The position numbers and the translations under genes were made by a program. A DNA stretch of 48,199 bases from CAZNLL01 sp964573885 (GTDB taxonomy: Bacteria; Desulfobacterota; DSM-4660; Desulfatiglandales; Desulfatiglandaceae). The stretch is from positions 1 through 48,199 of the forward strand of contig CAZNLL010000011.1 of the NCBI GenBank assembly GCA_964573885.1, read 5' to 3'. A model generated the notes under the pieces. The model worked only from the letters and a program-made list of their open reading frames with translations. It was not told the origin of the DNA and made no database searches. The number at the start of each line of letters is the position of its first letter. Within the stretch, counting starts at the first letter, position 1. Shown here in pieces: positions 26,540 through 34,769 of this stretch.

Positions 26540-27367
26540 ATGAAATCCCCTCGTCCCTGGATAACAAGTAAAGAAGTCCTATTGAAAACAGGTGTTTCAA
26601 GGGCAACCTTACATAATTACATCAAGATGGGATTGGTTACCCAGCCCGTGGTCCAGCCCCCCAAAGACCGGATGAAGGGGATCAAGAAGATCGGTTATTT
26701 TCCCGCCACGGTCTTAGAAAGGGTGGAGCGGATCAAGGAACTCAAAGCTCAAGGCCATTCCATGAAGGAGATTGCATCTCGGATTGAGGATTCCCTTCCT
26801 CAGGATAGGGAGGAAGCCGAGAGAGCGCAAGGAATCCCCTTCCGGGAGGAACCCCCGCCCCTTGAAGAGGGAGAGAGCATTCGTTTGACCCTCGATGACA
26901 TTAAAGATCCCGCCTATCTCCTTGATTTTGATTTTCAGGTGATCTGGACCAATCACAGGGCAGAGCAACATGTATTCGGTCAGGCGGTGAAGGCGATGTA
27001 TAATCCGGAATCGAGAAACATCTTCAAAATTTTCTTTAACTGGGATTTCCACCATCGTATCAAGAACTGGCGTGATGTGATCGCCCTGCACATGAGATTC
27101 GCCAAGTTGAAATACACCAGAAGCTGGATAGGGCTTCTCTACAAGGGGATGACCCCGCGAGAGGTTGGGATTTTGCAGGATTTATATGACCAAGTCCCCT
27201 CCTGCCCGAAACAGACCGTTCATCACCTTCCGTTAGGTCTTGTTCTCAAAGGGGGGTCGAAAACGGACTACATGGTCTCCATCCTTTTTTGTCATGAAGG
27301 CTTCTTTTTCGTATATGGACAGCCCGACCCTTTATGGGAAAAGGCCCGGCTTTTAACGGTTTTTTAG
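26540..27367 (+). CDS. MerR-type regulator with MmyB/PAS-like sensor domain
   Basis: A 275-residue protein. Residues about 7-70 form a MerR-like winged helix (SKEVLLKTGVSRATLHNYI, then IGYFPATVLERVERIKELK), followed by SMKEIASRIED. A Glu/Pro-rich linker (about 92-112) leads to a domain with PAYLLDFDFQVIWTNHRAEQ and RNIFKIFFNWDFHHRIKNW. This pattern resembles the ligand-binding domain of MmyB/MltR-type regulators, a PAS-related fold reported to hold fatty-acid-like ligands. The ligand here is unknown. It is 26 bases from the next gene, so the two are probably co-transcribed. The domain identity is a judgement from sequence pattern. Confidence 0.7.
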   Translation: MKSPRPWITSKEVLLKTGVSRATLHNYIKMGLVTQPVVQPPKDRMKGIKKIGYFPATVLERVERIKELKAQGHSMKEIASRIEDSLPQDREEAERAQGIPFREEPPPLEEGESIRLTLDDIKDPAYLLDFDFQVIWTNHRAEQHVFGQAVKAMYNPESRNIFKIFFNWDFHHRIKNWRDVIALHMRFAKLKYTRSWIGLLYKGMTPREVGILQDLYDQVPSCPKQTVHHLPLGLVLKGGSKTDYMVSILFCHEGFFFVYGQPDPLWEKARLLTVF

Positions 27368-27387
27368 GATCAAAAAGAGGAGGAGGG

Positions 27388-29490
27388 ATGGAAATGGACA
27401 GGCAGGGCTCGAAAAGAGCGTTTGAAAGTCTGCCCACCAAGGAGGCTTTATCAACCCCTCACCCCGCCAAGGGGGTTCCCCCATGGTTGTTTCAACACCA
27501 GGAACTGATCCACGCCCTTGAGGAAGCCAAGGCAGTGGATAAGGAATCCATGGTAAATGCCATCAACTACATACATTTCACCGATGGATTCATGCTTGCC
27601 CAGCTCCAGCATACCAGGTATGACGCCGTCATCATTCTTGAGGTTTTTCCCGAGCCCTGTCTGGGTAAAGAACTAATTTGCAGGTGGCGGAACGAGGGCT
27701 GCTCCGGGCTGAAACTGGAAGATTATCGCTTTCTCTATCTTGTGATGGGCGACGGCCAATCCCTGATCTTTGTTCCGGCCCTCTTGAAGGACCTGTCCCA
27801 CCGTTTTTTCAAAGTCGATCTCCCCGAACAAGGGTACGCGCTGGGCGAACGCCAGGTCAGGCGGTATTCCTGCCGTGAGGTGAAGGCGGAATTGAATCAA
27901 AGTGGTTTTCTGGCCACGGGTTTCCTTGAGGACTTCAGCCCCAGAGGCTTTCGGATCCGGGCCGGTGCGGGGCCGGGGTGCTCCTTTCACTGGTTCAATT
28001 CGGAAGAGACGGTTTCCGTCCGGCTGACCCTGGATGGGCAGGTGATTTTTTCCGGCCCCTGTGAGTGTATCAGACAGGAAGGCAGCTTTGATGAACGGGA
28101 GATTGTGCTTAAACCAAAACCTGAAAAGATCAAACGCTTTAAGGGGAGTGCGGTGCGTAACCCCCGTTTGACACTCAAACCCTCTCCCACCCTTGTCTTT
28201 GAGCACCCCCTTCTGGAGAAGCATATTCGAATGGAGGTCTCGGATATCTCTACATCGGGGTTTTCGGTTTATGAGCAGAGCGGGGAAGCGGTGCTCATGG
28301 AAGGGCTCATCATCCCCCGCATGACCATTGATTTCGCCGGGGCATCGGGCATGCAATGTACCGCCCAGGTGCTCTATGGATTGGAAGAGGGAAGGAGAGG
28401 GATTCGTTACGGACTTGCCATCCTGGATATGGATGTAAACAGCTATAACCGCCTCTGCCACATTCTCACCAATGCCATGGATCCCCATGCCTATATATCT
28501 ATGGAAGTGGATATGGAGGCCTTGTGGGAGTTCTTATTCGATACGGGCTTCATCTATCCCAAAAAATACGGACTCCTCCAGTCTCATAAGGAGGAATTCA
28601 AGAGGACCTATCAGAGGCTTTACCAGGAGAACCCGGAGATCGCCAGCCATTTTACATATCAGAAAAACGGCCGCATTTATGGCCACATATCCATGGTAAG
28701 GGCCTACGAAAAGGCCTGGATGATCCATCACCATGCGGCCAGGGCCATGGACAAGAAACGGGCGGGCTTTTTGGTCCTGCGCCAGATCATGCATTACTTG
28801 AATGACATGCGCCGTCTCCCGTCGGCCAACCTGGACTATGTGATGAGCTATTTCCGACCGGAAAACAAATTTCCTGACCGCGTCTTCGGCGGCTTTGCCA
28901 GGGCCCTGGGACAAGCCAAGGGCTGTTCCATGGACCTTTTTGCCTATCTGCCCCACACCAGTCTCTCTCTGGCCACCAGATTGCCTCAGGGCTGGTCCAT
29001 GGAAAGGTGTGTGTCCGAGGACTTGTGGGAACTGAGCCGGTTCTATGATGACCAATCAGGGGGCCTTTTTTTGGACGCCGTCGGCGTGGGCCGAAACTGT
29101 GAAGATCCTGACCCGCTGGAAGAGATCTACACACGGTCAGGTTTTTTACGCAAATGGCAGGCCTATTCCCTCAAGCACCACGAAGAACTCCATGCCGTCC
29201 TTTTGGCCGATCAGTCGGAACTGGGTTTCAACCTCTCCGAGCTGCTCAACGGGATCAAAATCTTGGTGGTAAATTCGAAAGCCCTGCCCTGGCACGTCCT
29301 CTCCACCGCCATATCCCGGCTCACGGGCATATACAAAATGGACAAGGTTCCCATCCTCTTTTATCCCTTTCAATATGTGAAGGCCAAAGGCATCCCCTAC
29401 GAGAAGCAATATCAGCTCTGGATTTTGAGTGTCCGATATGGGCGGGAATACCTGGAATATATGCACAGGAGATTCAGAATGGCCCGGTAG
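27388..29490 (+). CDS. Tandem PilZ-like domains fused to a GNAT-like acyltransferase region
   Basis: A 700-residue soluble protein. The first PilZ domain has the c-di-GMP pair RYSCR (R159 and R163) and DFSPRG (182-187), matching RxxxR and DxSxxG. A second region has DISTSG (286-291) with a degenerate arginine motif. From about residue 370 to 540 the pattern resembles a GNAT N-acyltransferase (RIYGHISMVRAYEKAW, then HHHAARAMDKKRAGFLVLRQ). The C-terminal part (about 560-700) is of unknown class. AGGAGGAGG precedes the start; ATG 27388 and 27394 are both plausible. It follows the MerR-type gene by 20 bases. The acyltransferase call is less certain than the PilZ call. Confidence 0.65.
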   Translation: MEMDRQGSKRAFESLPTKEALSTPHPAKGVPPWLFQHQELIHALEEAKAVDKESMVNAINYIHFTDGFMLAQLQHTRYDAVIILEVFPEPCLGKELICRWRNEGCSGLKLEDYRFLYLVMGDGQSLIFVPALLKDLSHRFFKVDLPEQGYALGERQVRRYSCREVKAELNQSGFLATGFLEDFSPRGFRIRAGAGPGCSFHWFNSEETVSVRLTLDGQVIFSGPCECIRQEGSFDEREIVLKPKPEKIKRFKGSAVRNPRLTLKPSPTLVFEHPLLEKHIRMEVSDISTSGFSVYEQSGEAVLMEGLIIPRMTIDFAGASGMQCTAQVLYGLEEGRRGIRYGLAILDMDVNSYNRLCHILTNAMDPHAYISMEVDMEALWEFLFDTGFIYPKKYGLLQSHKEEFKRTYQRLYQENPEIASHFTYQKNGRIYGHISMVRAYEKAWMIHHHAARAMDKKRAGFLVLRQIMHYLNDMRRLPSANLDYVMSYFRPENKFPDRVFGGFARALGQAKGCSMDLFAYLPHTSLSLATRLPQGWSMERCVSEDLWELSRFYDDQSGGLFLDAVGVGRNCEDPDPLEEIYTRSGFLRKWQAYSLKHHEELHAVLLADQSELGFNLSELLNGIKILVVNSKALPWHVLSTAISRLTGIYKMDKVPILFYPFQYVKAKGIPYEKQYQLWILSVRYGREYLEYMHRRFRMAR

Positions 29491-29505
29491 GCGCGGCCCC
29501 ACGGG

Positions 29506-29554
29506 TAAGTTTAATTATTGACATATTGTTTTCTTTATGTAAAAAATAAACTTA
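29506..29554. promoter_or_regulatory. Dyad and candidate promoter before the cyclase
   Basis: TAAGTTTA (29506-29513) and TAAACTTA (29547-29554) form a perfect 8-base inverted repeat. Between them lies a candidate promoter: TTGACA at 29518-29523, a 16-base spacer, and TAAAAA at 29540-29545. An inner ACATA/TATGT pair (29521-29525, 29536-29540) adds symmetry. A protein bound to this dyad would cover the promoter. Confidence 0.45.
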
Positions 29555-29610
29555 TCTGTATATTAATTAATATAAATAAACAACCCCCTTTTCTCTTGGA
29601 GGGTTTAGCA

Positions 29611-31704
29611 TTGACCGCCTTCGCAGGAGCCATTGATCACGGTGATGACGCCCTGTACAACAGCCGGATTATCCGGGTCTTTCTGAGTTATATTGAGGCC
29701 CGGTACCCGGAAGTGGATATTGAGGAGCTCCTCAAGTATGCGGGCATGACCAATTATGAGCTGGCAGACCAGGGCCACTGGTTCAGCCAGGCTCAGGTGG
29801 ACCGGTTCTATGATTTTCTCCTCCAGAAGACCCAAAACCCGGACATCGCCCGCGAGGCTGGGCGTTATGCCGCCTCCTCCCAGGGTTCTGGGGCCTTGAG
29901 ACAGTATGCATTGGGTTTTGTCAATCCGGCATCTGCGTACTGGATGCTGGAGAAAATCGCCTCCAACATGAGCCGTGCCTTTACCATCAAGACACAACGG
30001 ATTGGTCCGGAGAAAGTGGAGGTGACGGTCACCCCCAAACCGGGGGTTAGTGAAAAGCCCTACCAATGTGAAAATCGGCTGGGCATGTTTGAGGCCCTGG
30101 CAAAGCTTTTTACCCACAAGTTCGCCAGTGTGGAGCATCCCGCCTGTTTGCATCGGGGTGACAAGGTAGGTCGCTATATTATTACCTGGGAAAGAACGCC
30201 TTCCTTGGTGTTGAAACGCCTTCGCAACTACCTGGCCCTCGTCAGTATAGGTGGCTGTATCACCCTGGGTTTGGTAACCCCTTCTTCCTTGCTGGTTCCC
30301 CTTGTTTTCCTTTGCCTTTCCCTGGTCCTGGGGGTTTCTTTTTACGCGGAACGCCTGGAAAACAAGGAATTGGAAAGGAACATCGAGAGCCAAGGAAATG
30401 CGGCAAATGAGCTCCTGGACCAGATCAACATCCGATACAACGACGCCCTCCTTGTCAAAGAAATCGGGCAGGCCACGTCCGTCCTCTCAGATATCCAGAA
30501 GGTCCTTGCATCCGTACTTGAAGCCATGGAAAAACGCCTTGAATTCGATCGGGGGGGGATCTGGCTGGTAAACAGCACCAAAGACCGTCTCATTTACAAT
30601 GTGGGCTACGGTTATAATGAAGCGTTGGAAACCTTTCTACGTGAGACGGAATTCAATCTGAACAATCCTGAATCAAAAGGGGTGGCCGTGTTGTCTTTCC
30701 ACAAGCAAAGGCCTTTTTTGGTCAACGACGTAACCATGATCGAAAAGGATTTGACCCGGAAAAGCCAGGAATTTGTGAGGCGGATCGGGTCTCAGTCCTT
30801 TATTTGCGTCCCCATTGTCTATGAAGGAGCGTCTCTGGGTGTCTTGCTCGTGGACAATGTGCGTTCCAAAAAACCCTTGAGCCAGAGCGACATGTCTCTC
30901 TTGATGGGAATTGCGCCTCAAATAGGGATAAGTATTCACAATGCCATGTCCTATCAAAGACTTCAAGAAAGCAAAGAGCGCGAACAAAACCTTAGAAAAC
31001 TCTTCGAGAAGTATGTCCCCGCACCTATTATAAGGCGGTATCTGGATTCACGGGAAATGGACCTTTTTAGGGGGGAGGAAGCAACCATCACGGCCATGTT
31101 CCTGGATATCAGGGGCTTTACTTCCAGCTCGGAGGCCATGGGGGCGCGGGCCGTGGTGTCTTTTTTAAACCTCTGCTTTGAGAAGTGCTCCTTGATCATC
31201 AGCCAAAAAAAGGGGCATATCAACAAGTACACGGGAGACGGTTTTTTGGCCATATTCGGTGCCCCTGAAACCTTGGAAGCCCACACCAAACTGGCCTTTG
31301 ATGCGGCCTGCGACATCCTGAAGGTCTGTAGCTCCTTCAGTCTGGGAGGGAAGCCCATGGAGATTGGGATTGGGCTTCACACAGGTCGGGCGGTGCTTGG
31401 CAATATCGGATCCCAAACCAAAATTGAGTATACTGCCGTGGGTGATATGGTCAATACCACCGCGCGACTTCAAGAGTTCACCAAGATCTTTAGTGGCTTT
31501 CCCCTGATTATGAGTCGAGATGCGTGGAAAAAGCTGGAGGGGCATCCCTGCCACTCGAGGATCAAGAACCTGGGCAAGCAGAACATCCGGGGGAAAAAGG
31601 ATCTCTTAGAGGCCTTCGGGTATAGCCCATGGAATGCTCAGGTTTCTCCCCCGGCCCCCGGGCGAGAGGGTTTTCTTCCCTTGCAGAGAATCAAGGGGCT
31701 GTAA
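29611..31704 (+). CDS. Membrane GAF-domain class III adenylate cyclase
   Basis: A 697-residue signalling enzyme predicted to make cAMP. An N-terminal sensory region (about 20-195) ends in CLHRGDKVGRYIITW, a pattern reminiscent of V4R-like sensor domains. Two hydrophobic helices (about 205-250) and a coiled segment follow, then a GAF domain (about 290-450) and a class III cyclase domain (about 485-680). Metal residues D499 (FLDIRGFT) and D543 (YTGDG), purine-specifying K539 and T608, and transition-state N615 and R619 are all present; Lys/Thr favours ATP over GTP. TTG 29611 is chosen because GGAGGG lies 7 bases upstream; the frame from 29518 adds untypical AT-rich codons. The 3' end overlaps the opposing methyltransferase gene by 67 bases. 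Confidence 0.85.
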   Translation: MTAFAGAIDHGDDALYNSRIIRVFLSYIEARYPEVDIEELLKYAGMTNYELADQGHWFSQAQVDRFYDFLLQKTQNPDIAREAGRYAASSQGSGALRQYALGFVNPASAYWMLEKIASNMSRAFTIKTQRIGPEKVEVTVTPKPGVSEKPYQCENRLGMFEALAKLFTHKFASVEHPACLHRGDKVGRYIITWERTPSLVLKRLRNYLALVSIGGCITLGLVTPSSLLVPLVFLCLSLVLGVSFYAERLENKELERNIESQGNAANELLDQINIRYNDALLVKEIGQATSVLSDIQKVLASVLEAMEKRLEFDRGGIWLVNSTKDRLIYNVGYGYNEALETFLRETEFNLNNPESKGVAVLSFHKQRPFLVNDVTMIEKDLTRKSQEFVRRIGSQSFICVPIVYEGASLGVLLVDNVRSKKPLSQSDMSLLMGIAPQIGISIHNAMSYQRLQESKEREQNLRKLFEKYVPAPIIRRYLDSREMDLFRGEEATITAMFLDIRGFTSSSEAMGARAVVSFLNLCFEKCSLIISQKKGHINKYTGDGFLAIFGAPETLEAHTKLAFDAACDILKVCSSFSLGGKPMEIGIGLHTGRAVLGNIGSQTKIEYTAVGDMVNTTARLQEFTKIFSGFPLIMSRDAWKKLEGHPCHSRIKNLGKQNIRGKKDLLEAFGYSPWNAQVSPPAPGREGFLPLQRIKGL

Positions 31705-32477
31705 GTGAAACGCCTGGGATCCAGAAAGAAGGTTCTGAAGTCTTGAAAAAAGGCCTCGCCGCCACCCGGATAGTCTTCAAATAGCTCACCTGCTTTACGG
31801 GTGGTGATCTCCACCTTTTTGATCCAGTTAAAGACGTCTTGGGCCCCTATCTCTCCATAGAAGAGGTGGTGGGCCGTGAGATCTACTTGGATGTCCTGGT
31901 AGCCCAGGTCATAGAGGTGGGAGTAGAGCTTTCGACCTGCATAGGGGTCAAAGTCGAATTCCGCCTGCAACTTGTCCATGAGCTTGAAGAGTATTTTTTC
32001 CAGACCTGAGGGCAGCTCATAGTGGTTGAGACAGTTACAGTCCAGATCTATAAGACAGAGGAGTCCACCGGGCCTGAGACCCTCCGTCAAAATCCGGACG
32101 ATGTTGCGGCTTTGCAAAAGGTGGTATTCAAGGACAAACCGAACCCAGATTAAATCAAAATGACCTTTATATTCAATCGGTTTTGTAAAGTCATGGACAT
32201 CGAAGGAGAGACCCGATCTGCTTCCATAGCGTTCCCGGGCCCGGGAAATTCTTTGTTCGGAAAAATCAATGCCCACCACTTCGCCCCCGGGCTGGACCAG
32301 GTCGTAAAGGATGGTACTCGTTTTGCCGGGCCCGCACCCTACATCCAGAACACGAAGCCCGGGCACCACACCGCACCACGCGGCCTGTTTTCGGAGGGCC
32401 TCTGGATCGGTCTTGATCTCAAGGCGGAGCCCTTCTTCCTGGTCCTCCATTAAGTAAGCCTTGTTCTCCATCGCCAT
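31638..32477 (-). CDS. Class I SAM-dependent methyltransferase
   Basis: A 279-residue protein with the SAM-binding motif VLDVGCGPGKTS near residue 42, an acidic second strand (VVGIDFSEQRI), a post-II segment FDLIWVRFVLEYH and GGLLCLIDLD. This is the UbiE/Methyltransf_11-type Rossmann fold. The target is unknown; the C-terminal half (FNWIKKVEITTRKAGELFEDYPGG omitted in part) gives no substrate clue. ATG 32477 (or 32471) begins the family-like part; the open frame to 32621 adds a basic, low-complexity lead. Its last 67 bases overlap the cyclase coding end on the other strand. Confidence 0.8.
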   Translation of the reverse strand: MAMENKAYLMEDQEEGLRLEIKTDPEALRKQAAWCGVVPGLRVLDVGCGPGKTSTILYDLVQPGGEVVGIDFSEQRISRARERYGSRSGLSFDVHDFTKPIEYKGHFDLIWVRFVLEYHLLQSRNIVRILTEGLRPGGLLCLIDLDCNCLNHYELPSGLEKILFKLMDKLQAEFDFDPYAGRKLYSHLYDLGYQDIQVDLTAHHLFYGEIGAQDVFNWIKKVEITTRKAGELFEDYPGGGEAFFQDFRTFFLDPRRFTYSPLILCKGRKPSRPGAGGET

Positions 32478-32845
32478 ATTCGGGAGCCGGTCTCCTGGTT
32501 TTCTGATCCCTGTTCTACGACAAGGGGATTTACCGGTTCCCAGGGGTTTCATAAAGCGTGAGAGAAAGCGTGATTCCGGGGACCGGGAAAAGATGGGGAG
32601 AATATACATGAGGGAGGGCACGGTGGCAAAGGAAATTTGCTATACCCCGTTTAATTGGTTCCTCCTCCAGGCCTTGGAGCTTCTGACGAGACCGGGGCTG
32701 GCGGGTGCCCGATGTTCACAGGGTTGATATTTCTCTCTTTCTATCATAGAAATGAGAAGTAACAGTTTGCCACGAAGGTACACTGGAGGGTAATCCATCA
32801 TGGGATTTATCAGGCCATAGTCCAAGGTTATACGAGGTCAATAAT

Positions 32846-34006
32846 ATGAGGGAAGAGGAAATGAGTTTTGAACAGGGGCCGATCAGACCCCCCAACGAGG
32901 CGCGCAGCTTGCTATTAAGGCTCACCAGAAACTGTCCATGGAATCAGTGCCTGTTCTGTCCGGTCTATAAGGGTAGAAAATTCTCTTTGCGCACCGTGGA
33001 GGAAATCAAGAAGGACATTCAGACCGCGAGAGATATCGCAGCCGACATCAAGGCCTTGTCCTGGCAGTTGGGCGGCGCAGGCAGGGTGGATGACCGGGTC
33101 ATTAGCGAGGTTTTCGGAAAAGGGGGATACAGTGAAGCTTACAGGAGCATGGCCGTATGGCTCTATTATGGCACGGGGGCGTGTTTTCTCCAGGATGCGG
33201 ACAACCTCGTCATGAAAACCAGAGATTTGGTTGAAGTGCTGAGGTTTCTTCGGGAGACCTTCCCGGAGATTACACGGGTCACCACCTATTCCAGATCCCG
33301 CACCGTTGTTCGCAAATCCTTGGATTCCTTGAAGCAGATTCGGGCGGCGGGACTTGACAGGATCCATATCGGCCTGGAAAGCGGATACGACCCGCTTTTG
33401 AAACTCATGAGGAAAGGGGTCAAGTCCGCACAACATGTTGAGGCGGGACAGAATGTGGTTAAAGCTGGACTTGAGCTTTCAGAATACGTCATGCCCGGGC
33501 TGGGAGGTCAGGAGATGTGGCAGGAACACGCCCTTGAGACGGCCAGGGTGCTCAACCGCATAAACCCCCACTTCATTCGCCTCAGAAGTCTCAGGGTGCC
33601 TGATCGCGTCCCCCTCTATGAGCTGTTGAAGAAGGGGACTTTTACCCCTCAAACAGATGATATGCTGGCGGAGGAGATTAAGCTTTTTGTTGAGACCTTG
33701 GAGGGGATTACCAGCACTCTGACCAGCGACCATATCATGAACCTCCTGGAAGAAGTCTCCGGCAAGTTGCCTGAAGATAAGCAAAAAATGCTCTCTGTAA
33801 TTGAAACTTACCAGGAGCTCCCCGAAACAAAGAGGCTCATCTACAGGTTGGGCCGCAGGGGAGGGGCTTATCGGTCGACGGATGATCTTGTCCGTGATCC
33901 CGCCACCTATACCAAGCTCAAGAATCTCGTCCAAGACATTGAGCAAAGAGAGGGTCGCGAAGGCGTGGAGAAGTTCATAGGTGATATGGTGGATCAGTAT
34001 TTATGA
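32846..34006 (+). CDS. Radical SAM protein with CX4CX2C cluster motif
   Basis: A 386-residue protein. The cluster motif CPWNQCLFC has cysteines at residues 30, 35 and 38, spaced CX4CX2C rather than the usual CX3CX2C. Later segments fit an Elp3/HemN-like radical SAM core (RIHIGLESGYDPLLKLM, then VMPGLGGQEMW). A helical tail of about 110 residues follows the barrel. The substrate is unknown. ATG 32846 has GAGG 8 bases upstream; ATG 32861 is an alternative. It is divergent from the methyltransferase and upstream of the siroheme/heme genes, so a tetrapyrrole-related role is possible but unproven. Confidence 0.8.
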   Translation: MREEEMSFEQGPIRPPNEARSLLLRLTRNCPWNQCLFCPVYKGRKFSLRTVEEIKKDIQTARDIAADIKALSWQLGGAGRVDDRVISEVFGKGGYSEAYRSMAVWLYYGTGACFLQDADNLVMKTRDLVEVLRFLRETFPEITRVTTYSRSRTVVRKSLDSLKQIRAAGLDRIHIGLESGYDPLLKLMRKGVKSAQHVEAGQNVVKAGLELSEYVMPGLGGQEMWQEHALETARVLNRINPHFIRLRSLRVPDRVPLYELLKKGTFTPQTDDMLAEEIKLFVETLEGITSTLTSDHIMNLLEEVSGKLPEDKQKMLSVIETYQELPETKRLIYRLGRRGGAYRSTDDLVRDPATYTKLKNLVQDIEQREGREGVEKFIGDMVDQYL

Positions 34007-34085
34007 CCCCTTGCCGGGCCGTAATGACCCTGATTAGGCACGCGCAAGGCCTGCGGGTGTATCAAGGGTGAGGAGAAAGCCGTCT

Positions 34086-34769
34086 ATGCGTTATTACCCG
34101 ATTCTTGTTGATTTAGAGGGAAAAACGGCCCTTGTGGTGGGCGGAGGGGGGGTGGCGGAAAGAAAGGTCGAGACCTTGATGGATTGCGGGGCCTCGATCC
34201 GAGTGGTGAGCAAGACCTTGACCCCCAAACTAAAGGAATGGGTCTCTTCCGCCCGAATCGAGCACGGGGGCGACGCCTTTTCCACCGGCAACCTTGAAGG
34301 GGTATTCCTGGTCATCGCCGCCACGGATGATCAGGCATTGAACCACGAAATCAGTTACAAGGCCCGTGAAAGGGGGTTATTGATCAATGCCGTGGACCAG
34401 CCTTCTGACTGCAATTTCATTGTCCCTTCCATCGTCAAGAGGGGGGATTTATTGATTTCCATCTCAACCTCGGGCCAAAGCCCGGCCATGGCAAAAAAAT
34501 TGAGAAAGGATCTGGAAGGGCAGTTTGGAGAGGAATATGAGGTTTTTTTACGCCTAATGGGACGGCTTCGCAAAAGGATCTTGACCATGGGGATGACCCA
34601 GAAAGAGAACAGCCGGATTTTTGAAAGAATAGTCCACTCGGATATCCTGAAGGCCCTGTCGCGGGGTGACACGGAGTCGGCGGAATCCACCCTAAGGCAG
34701 ATTTTGCCTGGGAGTTTGGTGATTGATGATATTCTCAACGAAAACCCGTTGAGCTGGGGAGTGCCATGA
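34086..34769 (+). CDS. Precorrin-2 dehydrogenase/sirohydrochlorin ferrochelatase
   Basis: A 227-residue Met8p/CysG N-domain-like enzyme that oxidises precorrin-2 with NAD and may insert iron to give siroheme. The NAD loop VVGGGGVAERKVETL lies near residue 18, and NFIVPSIVKRGDLLISISTSGQS is conserved in pattern. ATG 34086 has GAGGAG about 10 bases upstream and gives the family start MRYYPILVDLEGK. The stop overlaps the CcsA-like gene start by 4 bases (ATGA). Siroheme serves sulfite and nitrite reductases and the alternative heme pathway of sulfate reducers. Confidence 0.92.
   Translation: MRYYPILVDLEGKTALVVGGGGVAERKVETLMDCGASIRVVSKTLTPKLKEWVSSARIEHGGDAFSTGNLEGVFLVIAATDDQALNHEISYKARERGLLINAVDQPSDCNFIVPSIVKRGDLLISISTSGQSPAMAKKLRKDLEGQFGEEYEVFLRLMGRLRKRILTMGMTQKENSRIFERIVHSDILKALSRGDTESAESTLRQILPGSLVIDDILNENPLSWGVP

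Noticed and set aside
32724..32752. TTGATA-17-TAGAAA upstream of the radical SAM gene
   Set aside because: The match is weak and 94 bases from the start; another poor candidate lies closer, so neither is called.
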